A stretch of 10,720 bases of DNA from Euperipatoides rowelli (lineage: Eukaryota; Onychophora; Udeonychophora; Euonychophora; Peripatopsidae). Shown here piece after piece: positions 7,441-10,720 of this stretch; the first letter of the stretch is position 1; every line of letters starts with the position of its first letter. The translations under genes were made by a program, and so were the position numbers. A model generated the notes under the pieces. The model did not search any database. It had not been told where the DNA came from and was given only the letters and a program-made list of their open reading frames with translations. The stretch lies in the NCBI GenBank assembly GCA_003024985.2, contig PXIH01S0035175.1. One strand, 5' to 3'.

Positions 7441-7864
7441 GATGGTGACTTTGTAGTACAAGTCTTAACATTAGAATTTAAAATAGGAATCTTTGATGGT
7501 GGTAGTGCAGTGGATTTTGTTACATTAGAATTTAAAAAAAGCCTTGGTATTATTCTTGGCTTAATAATGGTTGGTGGTATATTAGACTTTAAAATAGGTG
7601 GTTGTTCTTTTAAAACATTAACCTGTGATGAAATATTAGAATAAGAATAGGTCTAATAGACTTAACACTAGACTTTAATATTGGATTAGCCTGTGAAACA
7701 CTAGGTAAATATTGACATGGCGAGGAGGTACACCACTATGATCTAGGGAATAAGGACATGAAGGACCGGGTTGTGGTGAAAAATATCTTGGTCGAGTACC
7801 CCCTACTTGACAGGGAGGAGATAACATAGGGGAGATCCAATGAACCTTTTTCCATCTGCGATAT

Positions 7865-7955
7865 GTCCGAGTCGTCATTTAGAGCATAATCAACCAAAGG
7901 CTTTTTCACCGGGGGTGAATCTAGTGATGTATCCCCGCCTTTATGTTTTAAAACA
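7865..7955 (-). repeat. ~90 bp module, copy 3
   Basis: Same module; the minus strand reads KGGDTSLDSPPVKKPLVDYA and then LNDDSDISQM in one frame. Together with copy 4 it is the best preserved. Confidence 0.75.
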
Positions 7956-8181
7956 TGAGGTGCTGAATTTATAACACAAGCCTTAATATTGGTCTTAATA
8001 GTATGTCTAACACTACTCTCAATAGTATGATTTAATGAAAAACAGTAGTATGTGAAGGAGGGGGTACGTCACTATGATCGGAGTGATGCAAAATAGTCTT
8101 CGGTCGATCATCCCCTAGCTCATGGGGAGGAGATACTGGAAATTCTAGAAGATCCGATGAATCTTCTACCATCTGCGATAC

Positions 8182-8272
8182 GTCCGAGTCATTAGTTAGG
8201 GTATAATCAACAAAAGGTTTTTTCACAATGGGTGAATCAAGTGGTGTACCCCCGCTCTTATGCTTTAAAATA
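8182..8272 (-). repeat. ~90 bp module, copy 4
   Basis: Same module, lying inside the clean open stretch 8664-8032; reads KSGGTPLDSPIVKKPFVDY and then TLTNDSDVSQM. Confidence 0.75.
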
Positions 8273-8837
8273 GGTGCTAGTTTTGTAGCATAAGTCTTAA
8301 TATTAGAATTTAAAATTTGAACCTGAAATGGTGGTAGAGTACTAGCTATTATAATACATGTTATTGGTTTATTACACTTTGTAATAGTTGATAGAATATT
8401 AGTTGGTGGAATAGTTGGTCTAACAGTAGGCCTAACACTAGGATATAAAACTTTTACATTATATGGTAATGTATTAAATTTAGGAATATATTTAAGCTGT
8501 GGTGGTATTCTAGCGTTTGCAATAACTGGCGAAATAAATTTTTTAATACTAGGATTAAAAACTTTAACATATAATGGTAATACAGTAATTTTAGGAATCT
8601 GTGATGGTAAAATACACTTTTTAACATTAATAGCAGGCTTAATACTATGTTTTAAAATCAGCATTATATTAGTCTGTGTAACTTTAGGCTTTAAAACATT
8701 TTTAATTTGCTTTTCAAAACCTGGGTGTGGGGAGACAATGATTTATATGAATTCATTTGTGAAAAATTATTAGATATTGGAAAAGAATGAATAAATTTTA
8801 CCTTATTCAGTTGATTTCTAGTATTGATTCGATCCAT

Positions 8838-9112
8838 GTTTCTTCCAATCACTAAAGGAGATGGTACTTCAAAGCTAAACTGCTAAATGCTGGTTGAAGT
8901 TGGTGCCTCAAAGCTGGACTGATAAAAGCTGTCTGGACTGCTTTGCCCCGGTGAAATTTGATTCAGCTAGCTAGAGATGGTATGTCAAAGTTGGTTGTAA
9001 ATCTGGAGTGTATTAAAATCTGGATGAATTAGTAAAACTGGCTTTCAGTAATTTAAAAAAAAACTCTCAATGGTATGATCCTCGATGTTGAGTGATTGTG
9101 AACCCAAGAAGT
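8838..9112 (-). other. Probable 5' leader of the PolB unit
   Basis: Lies between the initiator-like site and ATG 8837. It has no open frame of note but contains recurring short CAAAGCT/AAGCTGGACTG-like words (about 8870-8945), more mixed in composition than the flanking AT-rich DNA. Confidence 0.3.
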
Positions 9113-9146
9113 AATGATTTAAAGCGGGAAAATCAAAGCTTTTATA
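9113..9146 (-). promoter_or_regulatory. TATA box and initiator-like site upstream of the PolB unit
   Basis: On the minus strand TATAAAAG occupies 9146-9139 in a GC-richer pocket (GGGGGATATAAAAGC). An initiator-like TCATT at 9117-9113 places its A (9115) 31 bases downstream of the first T of the TATA box, the canonical RNA polymerase II spacing. The first supported ATG is 8837, giving a leader of about 280 bases. Upstream ATGs or introns in the leader were not excluded. Confidence 0.45.
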
Positions 9147-10720
9147 TCCCCCTCAAAAGAATCTAAGATAAAAATTAATCATAAGATATATGAATTCTTA
9201 ATGCTGATTGATAGTAACATCTATATTGCACTTTAATAATAATGTAATAAAATGAACTAATTTTTTTTTCTTAGTAGTTCAATAAATTTTAAAAAATTGC
9301 AATTCAATAAATTAAAAAAAAAAAAAAAACCTTACATTTAAGAATGCATTTAAATAGTGAGAAATAGAATATAATTTTTTGTAGTAATTATATAAAAGGG
9401 GTTATCAAATTCTACTTTGAGCAGATAATCTTTGACCAGATAATTAATCTTTGATTACTGCAGCTAAGAGGAAGTAAAATTATCTAATTGTACGTTGACT
9501 AGATAACAATAAACATTTGTACTTTAACCATTTTTAAAATAGATTTGTTTTTAGTTATAATATTTCATGTTTCTTAAAAAAAAATAAAAAGAAAAGAAAA
9601 AAAAAATTGGAATCAAAGAGAGAGACATGAACCTGAGATCTAAGCATAAGAAGCAAGAGTATAATCCCGATCGACTATATCTCCAAGATATTTTAATCTG
9701 CAATAATTATTGATGTATGGTTGTTTATTTTTTCTAATGTTATATACTGTAACTAAGATAGCGATTTTTTATTTCTTTTAATGTATTAAATTGTAACATT
9801 TTTGTAATATACGTTTGAAAATAAACATCTTTTAATAACTTTCAAGTTAGAATTACATTTAGTTAATGATTTGAATTTTCTTTCGCTGATATTTTTAAAT
9901 AATATGAAGCTTCTATTGATAATCCTTTTATAGAGATAGCATCATGATGACTTCTACTCATGATGTTAAAAGATTAGAGATTAGCCAGAGTGTGTGGATT
10001 AAAATAGCTGTCATCTATGTACTGTATATCTATTTGGAGTATATATAAGGATGATGATATCTTAAAGTATTGAAGGATATAATGTGATTATTTTCAATAC
10101 ACTTTAAATATTAATATTAAAATAAAATAGACAACGTATATTGTTTACACTTAATTGATCTGTAAATATTGATTTGTAAATATTGAATAAATGCCCCGAG
10201 CTACATTTTTATTCAGATCTTCTTTTCAAAACTTTTTTATTTTTTTTTCCTTTTCAAATCCCTTTTTAAACATGATATTCTGGTAAAGTATAAAATGATT
10301 TGAAGTTGTATTACATGTATACAAGAGTTGGTACCGCATGTGCAGCCAGGAAGGTTTCTCCAAAAAGTAGCTCCTCATTATTTTATATATTTATAGAAAT
10401 TTGCAATTCAATTCGATCAAAATCACTTTAAGTTGATAATATTGATAAAGAAATTGTTTTGTAGTAGTTATTGATCTGCTTTTGTCACTCGTTTATAACC
10501 TTGAATTGGTTTCTTGCACTCCTTGGATATCATACAGGACACAGGGCCTCTGTATCAATGTAGGATAGATACCCAATAACGTTTGCCAAGTGCGCAACAC
10601 TTTTTGATTCTGATTGAAATTTAACAGAGAAAAATGAAATTTGTGAATTAAATGTGTTTTATTTTGAAGAAGTAGCGAGAGTATAAAATAATATAAAATT
10701 ATTGATCATTCAACCTCAAA
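9147..10720. other. AT-rich flank without a recognisable gene
   Basis: No supported coding region, tRNA or known element on either strand. It holds a 16-base A run (9314-9329), A-rich simple sequence at about 9575-9606, and short repeats such as AGATAAT words at 9420-9505. No terminal inverted repeat of a Polinton was recognised, so whether this is host DNA or element remnant is open. Confidence 0.5.
10155..10182. repeat. Two tandem 14 bp units
   Basis: TTGATCTGTAAATA followed directly by TTGATTTGTAAATA, with a partial third unit (TTGAATAAAT). Simple AT-rich tandem repeat. Confidence 0.7.

Larger units (their letters stand above)
6865..7512. repeat. ~0.65 kb tandem duplication, copy 1
   Basis: Aligns by eye with 7705-8340 at an offset of 833-840 bases, with many substitutions and small indels. 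For example GTAGTATGTGAAGGAGGGGG occurs at 7213-7232 and 8046-8065. Each copy contains two related ~90 bp modules, so the structure is a duplication of an earlier duplication. Confidence 0.8.
7705..8340. repeat. ~0.65 kb tandem duplication, copy 2
   Basis: Second copy of the block at 6865. The two copies are clearly diverged, so this is a genuine old duplication, unlike the perfect repeat at 1067-1615. Between the copies (7513-7704) are short periodic units with TTAGAATTTAAAATA-like cores, matching the N-V-x-x-L type motif in translation. Confidence 0.8.
6718..8837 (-). pseudogene. Repeat-built Pro/Ser/Asp-rich region, probable N-terminal extension of PolB
   Basis: ATG 8837-8835 (MDRINTRNQLNKVKF) opens a frame of about 35 codons, then a shift near 8745 leads into the longest clean stretch, open from about 8725 to TAA 8034-8032. 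That stretch is Lys/Pro/Ile/Val-rich with a recurring motif (YVKVFNPSIK, NVKVLYPSVR, QVQILNSNIK), then SPIVKKPFVDYTLTNDSDVSQM, then PPHELGDDRPK. Further modules follow in other frames, broken by shifts. The region ends in an acidic stretch (6900-6718: DSDFDDGLIDEDEI, SNDLDDSNDDSGG) with TAA 6792-6790. The acidic frame runs unshifted into the PolB N-terminal region across TAG 6714-6712, which suggests one fused reading unit. It is probably disordered. I do not recognise a catalytic domain. A separate gene ending just before PolB is the alternative. Confidence 0.5.

Noticed and set aside
7396-7644. Plus-strand open frame of 82 codons
   Set aside because: Antisense to the repeat modules; its apparent regularity reflects the DNA repeats, not a protein.
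9314-9329. Poly-A tail of a retroposon
   Set aside because: No SINE/LINE body or target-site duplication recognised beside the A run; simple sequence is common here.
10490-10600. Less AT-rich patch resembling an interspersed repeat or coding fragment
   Set aside because: Translations on both strands have no family I recognise and are interrupted; it cannot be supported without a search.

Overview
The window reads as AT-rich (about 70% by eye) animal nuclear DNA from a draft assembly. It carries the decayed body of a Polinton/Maverick- or adintovirus-like large DNA transposon (an endogenous virus-like element). The animal host is inferred from three things: the element family, a TATA-plus-initiator promoter architecture, and a histone-type 3' stem-loop. 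An invertebrate seems most likely; I cannot name the species.

All recognisable genes lie on the minus strand, so biological order runs from high to low coordinates. (1) About 9146-9113: a TATA box and initiator-like site. (2) 8837 to about 6720: a repeat-built region rich in Pro, Ser, Lys and Asp. It has a ~0.65 kb block duplicated in tandem, with four copies of a ~90 bp module, and appears to be the N-terminal extension of the polymerase reading unit. (3) About 6735 to 3459: a protein-primed type B DNA polymerase (PolB) with N-terminal conserved region, exonuclease domain, embedded CxxC...HDH...CxxC finger, palm motifs A and C, and C-terminal tail. It is broken by more than a dozen stops and frameshifts. 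(4) 3458 to 1917: ~1.5 kb without genes, holding palindromic repeats, a minisatellite and a histone-type stem-loop. (5) 1856 to 946: an FtsK/HerA (A32-like) genome-packaging ATPase with intact Walker A and an in-frame stop. (6) 964 to 654: a small basic protein with a hydrophobic tail. (7) 646 to 70: a conserved Polinton-associated protein of unknown function, also broken. Genes 5-7 are packed with almost no spacing.

A single N at 1341 separates two identical 274 bp copies of part of the ATPase gene. This looks like an unmerged contig overlap, not biology. Integrase, protease and capsid genes are not visible here and may lie outside the window or be lost. The right 1.6 kb (9147-10720) shows only AT-rich, simple-sequence DNA with no gene I can support. 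No terminal inverted repeat or target-site duplication was found, so the element's ends are undefined.

In an intact relative, PolB would copy the linear genome, the ATPase would load it into a capsid, and the small basic protein would probably be a virion component. None of these genes can give a full product here.
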